Shown here piece by piece: positions 33,788 through 44,693 of a DNA stretch of 64,000 nt; positions within the stretch are counted from its first letter, which is position 1; each line of letters opens with the position of its first letter. The notes under the pieces are model-generated. The model searched no databases, was not told the DNA's origin, and saw only the letters and a program-made list of their open reading frames with translations. The DNA lies in assembly GCF_016428905.1 (NCBI RefSeq), contig NZ_JAELTQ010000009.1:18321-82320 (forward strand). Direction: 5' to 3'. The position numbers were made by a program, and so were the translations under genes. Source of the DNA: Dyella sp. ASV24 (GTDB lineage: Bacteria > Pseudomonadota > Gammaproteobacteria > Xanthomonadales > Rhodanobacteraceae).

Positions 33788-36700
33788 GTGGCGCAACGGC
33801 CGGGGCGAGCAAGCAAGCAGATTGTCCAGGGAAGCGTGACGCTCCTCGGTGCCTGTCGTTCGCGATGGAACATGGCGTGGACGGTTGTGCTGCTTTGCCT
33901 GCTGACCCTTCCGGCACTGTGCCTGGGCAGCGATAAAGATCCGTGGGCGCCGTTCGATGCCCCCTGGTTCGACCGGATCGGGGTCAACGACGGGCTGCCA
34001 CATTCCATCACCACGACGATCGAGCAGGATCGGCGCGGACTGATCTGGATTGGCACACTTTCCGGCCTGGTGCGCTACGACGGCTACCGCATGCAGGTCT
34101 TCACGGCGGCGGGTGGCAAGGCTGACATTCCGGATGCCTACGTGCGCTGCCTGCTTACGCTGCCGGACGGCAGCCTCCTGGTGGGCACCAATGCCGGCGG
34201 CCTGAGCCGGCTCAATCCGCTCGACAACACCTTCCGCAATTACCCGGTGGGACGTGGCGGCACCAGTGACAGGAAGATCTACGCCATGGCGCCAGATGGT
34301 AGCCGAGGTGTATGGATCGCCACGGAGCGCGGCATCGATTATCTGGACCTCGCCACTAACCGCATGACGGCAGTACCGCTGAGTGACGACATGTCGCCGC
34401 GCAGCTTTGGCATCCTGCAGGATCGGGAGGGCAACCTGTGGGCGGGCAACAACAGCGGTCTATTCGTCCGGCGGGCGGGTGACACCCATTTCGCTCGCGC
34501 CGAGCACTCCGCCAATGACAGCAATGTCGATGCCGTCCTCAGCGATGGCATTTGGGCGCTGCTCGAGGATCGCGAGGGTCGGCTGTGGGTCGGCAGCACG
34601 CAGTCCGGCGCAGCCTATCGGGATGCCGCAGGCCATTGGCATGCCATTGCTGGTTTCAGTGGTTACCAGCGCGATCACGCGCGCCGCGCCACCGTGCGCG
34701 CCTTCAACGAAATGGCGGGCGACACGATGTGGATCGCCACGGATGGCGACGGCGTGCTCGCGTATGACGTGAACGCCGGCACGTTGCATCCCATCGCCCA
34801 TGACACCGCCCGACCCTCCTCGCTTCCCGGCGACTCGGTGCGCGATCTGCTGCAGGACAACTCGGGGAATGTGTGGGTCGCCACCGACCTTGGCGTGGCA
34901 CGCTACGACCCCGATGCCCGCAAAGCGTTTGCGCTGCAGCCATCGACCAGTGGCGACCGTTCACTGGCGAACACCAACGTGCGCGGCATCTTCGTCGACA
35001 GTCGCCAACGCATATGGCTGGGCATGAGCTCGGGACGCATCGACGTCATCGATCTTTCCGCTGGCGCCATCCGCCATCTAGAACTCAATGGCGTGCAAAC
35101 ACGCCGCGACGTGCAGGCTTTCACCGAAATGCCGGATGGCACCATCTGGGTAGGCACACAGGGGCTGGCGAAAATCGACCCCGATACATTGGCCGTCCAC
35201 GGCTCGGCCATTCCGGAGATGGACGACAAGCCGGTGCTGCACCTGCTTCCCGATGACGACCATCTGCTCATCGCCACCTACGACGGCGTCTACCGCTATG
35301 ACACCCATACGCGAGCACTGGCCCATTTCACCCACGATGCCAACGACCCCGGCAGCCTCGCCAGCGACACGGTAAGGCGTATTGCGCACATCGACGACGC
35401 GATCTGGTACGTAACCGGGCGAGGCATCAGCATCGCCACCAACCCGCTACAGACCCGCGGCTTCGAAAACCTGCTCCATCGCCCTGGTGACAACACCAGC
35501 TTGCCGAACAACCTCGCCAGCTCCATTGCCATGGACCCGCAAGGCAATCTGCTTGTCGGAACCTACGGCGGCCTGGCGATTCTGCAGCCGCGCAGCGCGG
35601 GCGACCCCTACCGCTTCACCACCATCGGCGTGACCAACGGCCTGCCCAGTGAGAACGTCAACGCCGTGCAGCCGGACGACTACGGCAACCCTTGGGTAAG
35701 CCTGCCCAACGGGCTGGCCATGATCGACGCCAACACCCATGCCGTGTACACCCTGGGTGTACGCGACGGCCTGCGCATCTCCAGCTATGTCTATGCGGCA
35801 GCGGCGCGCGCGCCGGGCGGCGAGCTGATGTTTGGCGGCCTGGGCGGGCTCACCGTTGTGCGTCCGTCATGGCAGCCTCGCGACGAAACCGATGCACCAC
35901 TGACCATCACCTATGCGGCGGTGAACGGCGCACCGCTGGCCTTTGGCAAGCTGCCACGGAACGGCGAATCGCTGGCGATACGCTCGCGTAACCGCAGTCT
36001 GCGTGTGGATTTCGCGCTACTCGATTACGAGGCTCCGCCGGAAACCAGTTACAGCTATCGCATGGAAGGCTTTGACGAAGACTGGATCGACGTCCCCCAC
36101 GGCGGCCTGCCTACGGCGATCTACACCAACCTGCCCCATGGCGATTACAAGCTCCGCCTTCGCGCCCAGACGCACGGCATGCAGCCACGCCTGATCGAGT
36201 CGGCCGTGGACGTCAACGTTGAGCCCCGCTGGTATGAAACCATCCAGGCACTGATCGCCGCTGGCATCCTGGCCCTGGTGGCAATCGTCGGTGTCATCCA
36301 GTTGCGCACGCTCTATCTGCGCCGACAAGCCAGGCAGCTGCAGCACCAGATTGACCTGCGCACGCAGGATTTGCTGGTCGCCAACAAACGCCTGGACGAA
36401 CTGGCCAATACCGATGCACTCACCGGCGCATGCAATCGGCGACGACTCTTGGAGCTGGCTGAGGAAGTGCGTGCACAAAGCCCGGACGGCCAGGCGTGCA
36501 TTGCCCTGCTCGACCTGGATCGTTTCAAGCGGATCAACGATACCTACGGCCACCTCGCTGGCGATGCAGTGATACGCCATGCTTGCCGGATCATGCAGGA
36601 GCAGAGCCGCGACACGGACATCATCGGCCGCTACGGCGGTGAGGAGCTACTGGCCTGTCTGCCTGCGAGCACCCTGGAACAAGGCATGGTGGTCGCGGAA

Positions 36701-36886
36701 CGCATTCGCAGTGCACTGGCAGAGCAACCGCTGACCCATGACGGGCACACCATCGTGGTCACCGTCAGCATTGGTGTGGCGGCGTATCGCGCGGGAGAAA
36801 CCCTGTCGCAATGGCTGACCCGCGCCGACGGCGCGTTGTATGAAGCCAAGCACGGCGGACGCAACCGCTGCGTCGCTGCGCGCTGA
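33788..36886 (+). CDS. Two-component-type sensor propeller linked to a GGDEF diguanylate cyclase
   Basis: About 1032 aa. The signal peptide is MAWTVVLLCLLTLPALCLG, after a short charged stretch. GTG at 33788 has GGAG 7 bases upstream; an ATG at 33872 starting the signal peptide is an alternative. About ten Reg_prop propeller repeats (GLPHSITTTIEQDRRGLIWIGT... style) and a Y_Y_Y domain form the periplasmic sensor. One membrane helix (ALIAAGILALVAIVGVIQL) and a coiled coil lead to a GGDEF domain with LDRFKRINDTYGHLAGD, active site GGEEL and an RDTD inhibitory site five residues before it. It should make cyclic di-GMP in response to a periplasmic, perhaps carbohydrate, signal. Confidence 0.9.
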   Translation: MAQRPGRASKQIVQGSVTLLGACRSRWNMAWTVVLLCLLTLPALCLGSDKDPWAPFDAPWFDRIGVNDGLPHSITTTIEQDRRGLIWIGTLSGLVRYDGYRMQVFTAAGGKADIPDAYVRCLLTLPDGSLLVGTNAGGLSRLNPLDNTFRNYPVGRGGTSDRKIYAMAPDGSRGVWIATERGIDYLDLATNRMTAVPLSDDMSPRSFGILQDREGNLWAGNNSGLFVRRAGDTHFARAEHSANDSNVDAVLSDGIWALLEDREGRLWVGSTQSGAAYRDAAGHWHAIAGFSGYQRDHARRATVRAFNEMAGDTMWIATDGDGVLAYDVNAGTLHPIAHDTARPSSLPGDSVRDLLQDNSGNVWVATDLGVARYDPDARKAFALQPSTSGDRSLANTNVRGIFVDSRQRIWLGMSSGRIDVIDLSAGAIRHLELNGVQTRRDVQAFTEMPDGTIWVGTQGLAKIDPDTLAVHGSAIPEMDDKPVLHLLPDDDHLLIATYDGVYRYDTHTRALAHFTHDANDPGSLASDTVRRIAHIDDAIWYVTGRGISIATNPLQTRGFENLLHRPGDNTSLPNNLASSIAMDPQGNLLVGTYGGLAILQPRSAGDPYRFTTIGVTNGLPSENVNAVQPDDYGNPWVSLPNGLAMIDANTHAVYTLGVRDGLRISSYVYAAAARAPGGELMFGGLGGLTVVRPSWQPRDETDAPLTITYAAVNGAPLAFGKLPRNGESLAIRSRNRSLRVDFALLDYEAPPETSYSYRMEGFDEDWIDVPHGGLPTAIYTNLPHGDYKLRLRAQTHGMQPRLIESAVDVNVEPRWYETIQALIAAGILALVAIVGVIQLRTLYLRRQARQLQHQIDLRTQDLLVANKRLDELANTDALTGACNRRRLLELAEEVRAQSPDGQACIALLDLDRFKRINDTYGHLAGDAVIRHACRIMQEQSRDTDIIGRYGGEELLACLPASTLEQGMVVAERIRSALAEQPLTHDGHTIVVTVSIGVAAYRAGETLSQWLTRADGALYEAKHGGRNRCVAAR

Positions 36887-36896
36887 GGCGCATGGC

Positions 36897-37559
36897 TCAA
36901 CCGAAATGTCGGTGCCGGTAGATGGCGTAGCCCAGGCCCACTACGCCCGTCAGCGTTGCCGGCACGAGCAGGACGCGCTCCTGTATCACCGAAAAACCCA
37001 GCGCGCCCGCCGTCGCGCCAATGATGAAGCAGGTAGCCACCAGCAAGCAGACGTGGATGCGCAACATGTCCACATCGAGGCCGCGCAAGCGCTGGCCGAG
37101 ATAGATGCCCAGATCAGTGAAGATGCCCGACAGATGCGTAGTGCGCAGCGTGGCGCCGCTGTACGTGCTGACCATGGCGTTCTGCAACCCACACGCCATG
37201 GAAGCAAAGTAGAGACCCAAGTCATTTTCGCGGTGAATTAGCGGCGTCGCCACGAACAGCAGCAGCGATTCGAGCATCAGTACGACGCCATACCGGCGAC
37301 CCAACTGCAGCGTGCGCTGCTGCACGATGAAACCGCTGAGCATGGCACCGAACAGGAAGGCGCCGATCACAAAGCCCCAGTGCAGGACTTCGGCGGCATC
37401 GAGCCGCGCCAGCGCAATACCCAGCTCTGTACTGGTGCCGGTGAGATGCGTGATCGGCTGATGCCGAAAACACAAGTACCCCACCGTGTTGATACTGCCC
37501 GCGATAAGCGCGAGCAGGCCACCGCCCACCCAGGCCCAGCGCGGCAGCTGGCGCAGCAT
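36897..37559 (-). CDS. DUF1275 (YoaK-type) membrane protein
   Basis: 220 aa with six hydrophobic segments. GSINTVGYLCFRHQPITHLTGTSTELGIAL and GLQNAMVSTYSGATLRTTHLSGIFTDLGIYLG are the two related blocks that define DUF1275, suggesting an internal duplication. Function unknown. It begins 7 bases after the lolA stop and is probably co-transcribed with it. It converges with the diguanylate cyclase gene, with only 10 bases between. Confidence 0.88.
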   Translation of the reverse strand: MLRQLPRWAWVGGGLLALIAGSINTVGYLCFRHQPITHLTGTSTELGIALARLDAAEVLHWGFVIGAFLFGAMLSGFIVQQRTLQLGRRYGVVLMLESLLLFVATPLIHRENDLGLYFASMACGLQNAMVSTYSGATLRTTHLSGIFTDLGIYLGQRLRGLDVDMLRIHVCLLVATCFIIGATAGALGFSVIQERVLLVPATLTGVVGLGYAIYRHRHFG

Positions 37560-37566
37560 GTCCCGG

Positions 37567-38226
37567 TCAGTTCTTGATCGGCTGCGTCTGAATCACCGGC
37601 GCATCGCCGATCACGTCCGTGCCCGGCGGCGGCACAAAGCTGAATGTTTCCGGCGGAATCGCCACGTTGCGGTGCCAGTTGGAGAAGCGGATATCGGTCA
37701 CCGCCCCCAGCTGGTCACGGAAGACCATGCGAGCCAAGCCATTGGCGTCGAAACCGAGGTCGGCGTAGTCAAACTGCGGATCCTTGGCCTTGGAGGTCAG
37801 GCGCAGCCAGCTCAGGCCGTCGTGATCGCCCTGCTCCACCGCATTGAAGTCCTTGTCCATCTGCTTCACGTCGGTCAACACGGTCAGCGGACTATGGGAC
37901 TCCTCAGAGCTCTGCACGCGCACGGTGACCTGCTCCAGATCCGGATCGTACAGCCACACGCGACTGCCATCGGCCACGATGGTTTGCTTGGACGGCGCCA
38001 GTGTTTCCCAGCGGAATTGCCGCGGCGCTTCGAGCGCCAGCGTGCCATTGCTCGGCTTGCCCGAGTTGCCGTTGGCGTCCTTCAGCGTTTGCGAGAAGTT
38101 GCCGGTCAGCGAATGCATGCCGTTGGTGAAGGCGTCGAGTTTGCTGCGTGCCGGGCCAGCGGCCATGGCGAGGCTGCTGATGGAGAGCGCGGCGGTGGCT
38201 GCAGCCAGGAGAAGCAAGCGTTTCAT
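37567..38226 (-). CDS. lolA: Outer-membrane lipoprotein carrier protein LolA
   Basis: 219 aa periplasmic chaperone that carries lipoproteins from the LolCDE exporter to LolB. A signal peptide (MKRLLLLAAATAALSISSLAMA) precedes the LolA beta-barrel core: LDAFTNGMHSLTGNFSQTLKD, PRQFRWETLAPSKQTIVADGSRVWLYDPDLEQVTVR and FRDQLGAVTDIRFSNWHRN. The C-terminus FVPPPGTDVIGD is the usual closing motif. ftsK is upstream on the same strand, as in many gammaproteobacteria, but a pair of extragenic palindromes lies between them. Confidence 0.95.
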   Translation of the reverse strand: MKRLLLLAAATAALSISSLAMAAGPARSKLDAFTNGMHSLTGNFSQTLKDANGNSGKPSNGTLALEAPRQFRWETLAPSKQTIVADGSRVWLYDPDLEQVTVRVQSSEESHSPLTVLTDVKQMDKDFNAVEQGDHDGLSWLRLTSKAKDPQFDYADLGFDANGLARMVFRDQLGAVTDIRFSNWHRNVAIPPETFSFVPPPGTDVIGDAPVIQTQPIKN

Positions 38227-38305
38227 GGGTGCCCTGTGAGTGAGGCGGACAGGTGAATTTTGGGCTGTCGCGGCTTAATGGCAAGCCGCTGGTAACTTTT
38301 TACTC

Positions 38306-38430
38306 GTCATTCCGGCGCAGGCCGGAATCCAGTAGAGGATGCATGCGATTTTCGCACCGGCCCGGATGAAGGACTTCATCGCGACACCCCAACCACATCG
38401 CAACTGGATTCCGGCCTACGCCGGAATGAC
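38306..38430. repeat. Pair of inverted extragenic palindromes (BIME-like)
   Basis: Copy 1 (38306-38333) is GTCATTCCGGC-GCAG-GCCGGAATCCAGT. Copy 2 (38403-38430), in inverted orientation, is ACTGGATTCCGGC-CTAC-GCCGGAATGAC. About 69 bases of unrelated spacer separate them. They occupy the ftsK-lolA gap and could form two hairpins or one long one, affecting transcript stability or termination between the two genes. Confidence 0.85.
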
Positions 38431-38442
38431 GAGCAAAACCGA

Positions 38443-40770
38443 TCAATTCTTCGGCGGCGGCGGAGCCAACACCTCGCGGTTGCCGTTGTGCTGCGGTGCA
38501 CTGACCACGCCATCCTGCTCCATCTGCTCGATCAGGCGGGCCGCACGGTTATAGCCAATCCGCAGATGGCGCTGCACGCCGGAAATCGACGCACGCCGCG
38601 TCTCGGTGACAATCCGAACTGCTCTGTCATACAGCTGGGCGTCGGCATCGCCGCCTTCTTCGCCATCCTGCGGCAAGCCGGAGTCGTTGATGAACTTGCC
38701 GTCGCTGGTCGCCTGGACTTCTTCCAGCACGCCCTCGATGTATTGCGGGGAACCCTGCGCCCTGAGCCAGTTCACCACGCCGTGCACCTCGTGGTCGTCC
38801 ACGAAGGCGCCATGCACACGCTCCGGCGTCGCCGTACCCGGCGGCAGGTAGAGCATGTCACCGTGGCCCAGCAGCGCTTCGGCGCCTGACTGGTCGAGGA
38901 TGGTGCGCGAGTCGATCTTGCTAGATACCTGGAAAGCGATGCGGGTCGGGATATTGGCCTTGATCAGACCGGTAATCACATCCACCGACGGGCGCTGCGT
39001 CGCCAGTACCAGGTGCACACCAGCCGCACGCGCCTTCTGTGCGAGACGTGCGATCAGCTCTTCGACCTTCTTGCCGACGATCATCATCATGTCGGCGAAT
39101 TCGTCGATGATGATCACGATGTAGGGCAGCGGCTCCAGCGGCTCAGCGGCCAGGTTCGGCATCTCGGGGTTCGGGCGGAACAGCGGGTCGAGCAGCGGCT
39201 GGCCTGCGTTCTCGGCGTCCTTCACCTTCTTGTTGAAGCCGGCAAGGTTACGCACGCCCACCGCAGCCATGAGCTTGTAGCGGCGCTCCATTTCGGCCAC
39301 GCACCAGCGCAGCGCATTGGCGGCTTCCTTCATGTCGGTCACCACCGGCGCGAGCAGATGCGGAATGCCCTCGTAAACCGAAAGCTCCAGCATCTTCGGA
39401 TCGATCATGATCATGCGCACGTCCTTGGCGCTGGCCTTGTACAACAGGCTCAGCACCATGGCGTTCACGGCAACGGATTTACCCGAGCCCGTGGTACCCG
39501 CCACCAGCAAATGCGGCATCTTGGCGAGATCGGCCACCACGGGGCGGCCGGCGATGTCCTTGCCCAACGCCAACGCCAGCGGCGACTTCATGGCGTCGTA
39601 TTTGTCGGAACGGAGAATTTCGGAGAGATAGACGATCTGCTTGCGCGTATTGGGGATTTCCAGGCCGATCACGTTCTTGCCCGGAATCACGTCAACCACG
39701 CGCACACTGACCACCGACAGGCCACGTGCGATGTCCTTGTCCAGGCTCGACACCTGCGAGCCGCGCACGCCAGCGGCGGGCTCCAGCTCGAAGCGCGTGA
39801 TGACCGGGCCTGGATAGACGCCGACCACCTTCGCCTCGATGCGGAAATCCTTGAGCTTCAGCTCGACCTGGCGCGACAGCACCTCGAGCGTTTCTTCCGA
39901 ATAACCGGGGCCCTGCTCCGGTGCTTCATCCAGCAGCGACAGCGGCGGCAGTTCGCCCGGCGCGGAAGCACCGGTGAATAGCGGAATCTGCGTTTCCAGC
40001 TTGGCGCGTTCGCTCTTCACCACAGGAGAGGGTGCCGTCTCGATGCGCACGGGTTCGCGCTTGGCCTGTTTGACGGCCTCGGTCTTCTTGACCACCTCAC
40101 GCTCAGCGCGCGCCTGACGCGCAGCCAGCACTTCCGGCGCCTCGCGCAACTTGCCGCCGAACCAGCCGGCGATCTTCAGCACGCCCTGGCCGGTGAGATC
40201 GGCCACCTTGAACCACGACAGGCCGGTCGCCAGCGTCACCGCGATAAGGAACAGCGCCAGCAGCAGCAGGGACGCCCCGCCGCCCAGTGCATGCGCCAAC
40301 CCCCGGCCGACCCACATGCCGATGATGCCGCCCACACCCTGCGGGAGGATCGGCTCGTCGATATTGAGATAGAGCAGCGCCGGCAGGGTGATGAAGAAGA
40401 ACACTGAGCCGATCAGGCGCAGTGACGGCTCCCACGGCTGCACGGTGCGCTCGCCGCGATGGCGCAGCACCTGCACGCCCAGGAACAGCAACAGCAGCGG
40501 GAAGAAATACGAAACCAGACCAAAGATGTAGCGCAGGACGTTGGCAATGTTCGCGCCGACCTCGCCGCCGAAATTGCGGGCATGCTCGACGGTGCCAGCA
40601 TGACCCCAGCTGGGATCCTGATCGTTGTAGCTGAACAGGCAGACCAGCAGATACAGCGCCAGCGGCAACAGCAGCAGCGCGCCGGCTTCGCGCAGACGGC
40701 GCTTCAGTTCTTCACTGAGGCCTTCGCGCTCTTTGTTGTTGTCTTTCTTGACGTTCGCGGTACGCGGCAC
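38443..40770 (-). CDS. ftsK: DNA translocase FtsK
   Basis: 775 aa. Division-site motor that pumps DNA and activates XerCD dimer resolution at dif. Four or five N-terminal helices (about residues 25-190) anchor it in the membrane. A short linker replaces the very long one of E. coli. The RecA-type motor has Walker [17 protein letters not shown] and Walker [15 protein letters not shown], with [26 protein letters not shown]. The C-terminal gamma winged helix ([29 protein letters not shown]) reads KOPS. GTG at 40770 with AAGGA 5 bases upstream is preferred over the ATG at 40797, which has no such site and abuts a hairpin. Confidence 0.96.
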   Translation of the reverse strand: MPRTANVKKDNNKEREGLSEELKRRLREAGALLLLPLALYLLVCLFSYNDQDPSWGHAGTVEHARNFGGEVGANIANVLRYIFGLVSYFFPLLLLFLGVQVLRHRGERTVQPWEPSLRLIGSVFFFITLPALLYLNIDEPILPQGVGGIIGMWVGRGLAHALGGGASLLLLALFLIAVTLATGLSWFKVADLTGQGVLKIAGWFGGKLREAPEVLAARQARAEREVVKKTEAVKQAKREPVRIETAPSPVVKSERAKLETQIPLFTGASAPGELPPLSLLDEAPEQGPGYSEETLEVLSRQVELKLKDFRIEAKVVGVYPGPVITRFELEPAAGVRGSQVSSLDKDIARGLSVVSVRVVDVIPGKNVIGLEIPNTRKQIVYLSEILRSDKYDAMKSPLALALGKDIAGRPVVADLAKMPHLLVAGTTGSGKSVAVNAMVLSLLYKASAKDVRMIMIDPKMLELSVYEGIPHLLAPVVTDMKEAANALRWCVAEMERRYKLMAAVGVRNLAGFNKKVKDAENAGQPLLDPLFRPNPEMPNLAAEPLEPLPYIVIIIDEFADMMMIVGKKVEELIARLAQKARAAGVHLVLATQRPSVDVITGLIKANIPTRIAFQVSSKIDSRTILDQSGAEALLGHGDMLYLPPGTATPERVHGAFVDDHEVHGVVNWLRAQGSPQYIEGVLEEVQATSDGKFINDSGLPQDGEEGGDADAQLYDRAVRIVTETRRASISGVQRHLRIGYNRAARLIEQMEQDGVVSAPQHNGNREVLAPPPPKN

Positions 40771-40799
40771 CGTGATCCTTATCCTATCTTCAAGCATGA

Positions 40800-40824
40800 G
40801 TCCGGCCGCCAGGGGCGGCCGGAC
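40800..40824 (-). terminator. Hairpin between ald and ftsK
   Basis: GTCCGGCCGCC-AGG-GGCGGCCGGAC, an 11-bp perfect GC-rich stem located 33 bases after the ald stop and about 30 bases before the preferred ftsK start. No U-run follows, so it is either a weak terminator or a processing barrier. Confidence 0.6.
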
Positions 40825-40857
40825 GGTGTTACATCCGCCGAAGCGGCAGGCAAGACC

Positions 40858-41922
40858 TTAGATCATGCCCTTGAGCGCCGGATGAACCAGCTCGCCGCCG
40901 TCGACGTTGATGCCCCCGCGCAGCGGTTCGAACTGGCGCCATTCGTTGCCGGCGGCCAGACGCTGCACGTACGGCAGGATAGCGGCAGAAATCGCCACCG
41001 ACGAGGTCTGCGGCACGGCACCCGGCATATTCGTGACGCAGAAGTGGGTCACGCCGTGAACGTCGTAGGTCGGCTCCTTCCAGGTGGTCGGACGCGAGGT
41101 CTCGAAGCAGCCGCCCTGGTCGATGGAGATATCCACCAGCACGCTGCCCTTCTCCATGGTCTTGACCATCTCTTCGGTGACCACGCGCGGCGCCTTGGCG
41201 CTCGGGATCAGCACGGCGCCGACCACGAGGTCGGCCGTGGCGACTTCTTCGGCCACGCTGGACTCATAGGCATACAGCGCGGTGACGTTCGGGCCCATGG
41301 CCATCATTTCGGCCAGGCGATCCTGGCGCTTGTCGAACACCACCACATTGGCGCCAGCAGCGGCGGCCAGCGCGGCAGCGTTGCCACCGGCAGCGCCTGC
41401 GCCCAGCACCACCACCTTGCCGCGCGGCGTGGAGGCCATGCCGCCCAGCAGCTTGCCCTTGCCACCCTGCGGACGATGCAGCAGCGTGGTGCCGATCTGG
41501 GTGGCGATGCGGCCGGCAATGACCGACATCGGCAACAGCAGCGGCAGGCCGCCGTTCTCTTCCACCGACTCGAACGCCACGCCGGTCAGGCCGATGTCGA
41601 GCAGGCTCTTGGTCAGCGCCGGCTCGGCAGCCAGGTGCAGGTAGCAGAACAGCAGGTGGTGCTTCTTGAGCAGGGCCAAGTCGCCAGCGATCGGCTCCTT
41701 GACCTTCACGATCAGCTCGCCGGCGTCATACAGGGCGGCGGCATCGGCAACGACCTTCACGCCGACCTTGGCATAGGCCTCGTCGGAGAAGCCGCTCTTC
41801 TCGCCTGCGCCGGACTGGATGAACACCTCGTGGCCACGGCGCACCAGATCGGAGGCAGCGGCGGGAATGAGGGCAACACGACCTTCAAGGGTCTTGGTTT
41901 CGGAAGGGATACCGATACGCAT
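40858..41922 (-). CDS. ald: Alanine dehydrogenase
   Basis: 354 aa, oxidises L-alanine to pyruvate and ammonia with NAD (reversible). MRIGIPSETKTLEGRVALIP is the conserved N-terminus, with the substrate-binding Arg in EGRVAL, and Lys and His in VKVKEP and CYLHLA. The dinucleotide loop is VVLGAGAAGGNAA, and NMPGAVPQTSS is a further family signature. The start at 41922 follows AGGATC loosely; longer upstream reading is not supported. It is divergent from trxB across a 447-base gap. Confidence 0.96.
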   Translation of the reverse strand: MRIGIPSETKTLEGRVALIPAAASDLVRRGHEVFIQSGAGEKSGFSDEAYAKVGVKVVADAAALYDAGELIVKVKEPIAGDLALLKKHHLLFCYLHLAAEPALTKSLLDIGLTGVAFESVEENGGLPLLLPMSVIAGRIATQIGTTLLHRPQGGKGKLLGGMASTPRGKVVVLGAGAAGGNAAALAAAAGANVVVFDKRQDRLAEMMAMGPNVTALYAYESSVAEEVATADLVVGAVLIPSAKAPRVVTEEMVKTMEKGSVLVDISIDQGGCFETSRPTTWKEPTYDVHGVTHFCVTNMPGAVPQTSSVAISAAILPYVQRLAAGNEWRQFEPLRGGINVDGGELVHPALKGMI

Positions 41923-43335
<1,413 letters not shown>

Positions 43336-43358
43336 GTTTTGGCCGCAAGCTCTTGACC

Positions 43359-43502
43359 GTCATTCCGGCGCAGGCCGGAATCCAGTGGCGATGAGGCTCG
43401 ATTGTCGCGATGACTCTAACCATCGAGTCCGGGGCGACGACCGATCACTATGGAAACTGGATTCCGGCCCTCGCCCCCCTTTTTGGGGTGCGCCGGAATG
43501 AC
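43359..43502. repeat. Second pair of inverted extragenic palindromes, one expanded
   Basis: Copy 1 (43359-43386) is identical in its core to the 38306 copy. Copy 2 (43456-43502) is inverted, and its loop is enlarged by a nested hairpin GCCCCCC-TTTTT-GGGGTGC, extending it from 28 to 47 bases. They fill the space between trxB and the FemAB-like gene and may terminate trxB transcription. Confidence 0.85.
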
Positions 43503-43555
43503 GAGAATGAAGTGCTAGGCAAGCTGAAAGTCCTGTTGCAACTCTCCGGATTGAC

Positions 43556-44692
43556 GTGATCGAAGCTCGCTTCCACGACAGCATCGAACGCATCCCTGCT
43601 GCGGCATGGGATGCGCTTCGCCCGGACGACAACCCGTTTGTCTCGCACGCCTTTCTGGCGCTGCTGGAGCGCACGGGATGTGTCCGTCCAGACTGGGGCT
43701 GGCAAGCCCATCATCTCGGCCTCTACGAAGATGACGAACTCGTTGCCGCCGCGCCGCTGTATCTGAAAGGCAATTCCCACGGCGAGTTCGTGTTCGACTG
43801 GAGCTGGGCCAGTGCCTGGGAGCGTGCCGGTGGCGACTACTACCCCAAGCTGCTCAATGCCGTGCCCTACTCGCCCGTGCCCGGGCCACGCCTACTGGCA
43901 GGCATGGGCGCGCATACCGCCGAACGACAGCGGGACCTGACAACGGCGATGCGCAGCTTTGCTGAGCGCATGAACCTTTCCTCCGCGCACGCCAACTTTC
44001 TGCGTGACGACGAATTGGCTGCCTTCGATGGTCCGTGGCTGGACCGCTCGGACGTGCAGTTCCACTGGCATAACCATGACTACGCCGACTTTGGGCAATT
44101 CCTCGCCGCGCTGAACCACAAGAAGCGGAAAAACATCCGTCAGGAACGCAGCCATGTCGCCCAAGCGGGCCTGGCTATCGAAATGCGTGGCGGCGACACA
44201 CTCAGCCGAGACGAGTGGCAACAGATCCACGCGTTGTACGAAGCCACCTTTGACGCCAAGGGCAACCATGCCGCCCTGACGCGATCGATGTTCACCGGCA
44301 TGGGCGACATCCTCGGCGAGCACGTGCAGGTGTCACTCGCACGCCACGAAGGCCGCATCATCGCCATGGCGCTATTCCTCAAAAGCAGCGACACGCTATA
44401 CGGGCGCTACTGGGGCGCAGAGGTCGACGTGCCGGGCCTGCACTTCGAACTCTGCTACTACCAGGGCATTGAGTACGCCATCCGTCATGGCCTGCAACGC
44501 TTTGAACCTGGCGCACAGGGCGAGCATAAGCTGGCGCGGGGATTTCTTCCCGTGCGAACCCACTCCCGGCATTACCTGGTCAATCGCAGTTTTCGCGACG
44601 CTGTGCGGCAGGCGTTGGCCAGCGAAGCAGAGGCCATGGATGACTACGCACAGGAGCTGTTACAGCACAGCCCCTACGCGCACGCCCCTTGA
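43556..44692 (+). CDS. FemAB-like acyltransferase (DUF482 / PF04339 type)
   Basis: 378 aa, GNAT-fold protein of the peptidoglycan biosynthesis/recognition-like family. Characteristic blocks are RPDDNPFVSHAFLALLERTG, GNSHGEFVFDWSWASAW, KKRKNIRQER and YYQGIEYAIRHGLQRFEPGAQGEHKLARGFLP. The precise acceptor is unknown; related FemAB enzymes use aminoacyl-tRNA to modify cell-wall peptides. The start is GTG at 43556, the first plausible codon after the repeat region, with a weak upstream site. Its stop lies 2 bases from that of the convergent serine hydrolase. Confidence 0.85.
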   Translation: MIEARFHDSIERIPAAAWDALRPDDNPFVSHAFLALLERTGCVRPDWGWQAHHLGLYEDDELVAAAPLYLKGNSHGEFVFDWSWASAWERAGGDYYPKLLNAVPYSPVPGPRLLAGMGAHTAERQRDLTTAMRSFAERMNLSSAHANFLRDDELAAFDGPWLDRSDVQFHWHNHDYADFGQFLAALNHKKRKNIRQERSHVAQAGLAIEMRGGDTLSRDEWQQIHALYEATFDAKGNHAALTRSMFTGMGDILGEHVQVSLARHEGRIIAMALFLKSSDTLYGRYWGAEVDVPGLHFELCYYQGIEYAIRHGLQRFEPGAQGEHKLARGFLPVRTHSRHYLVNRSFRDAVRQALASEAEAMDDYAQELLQHSPYAHAP

Positions 44693-44693
44693 T

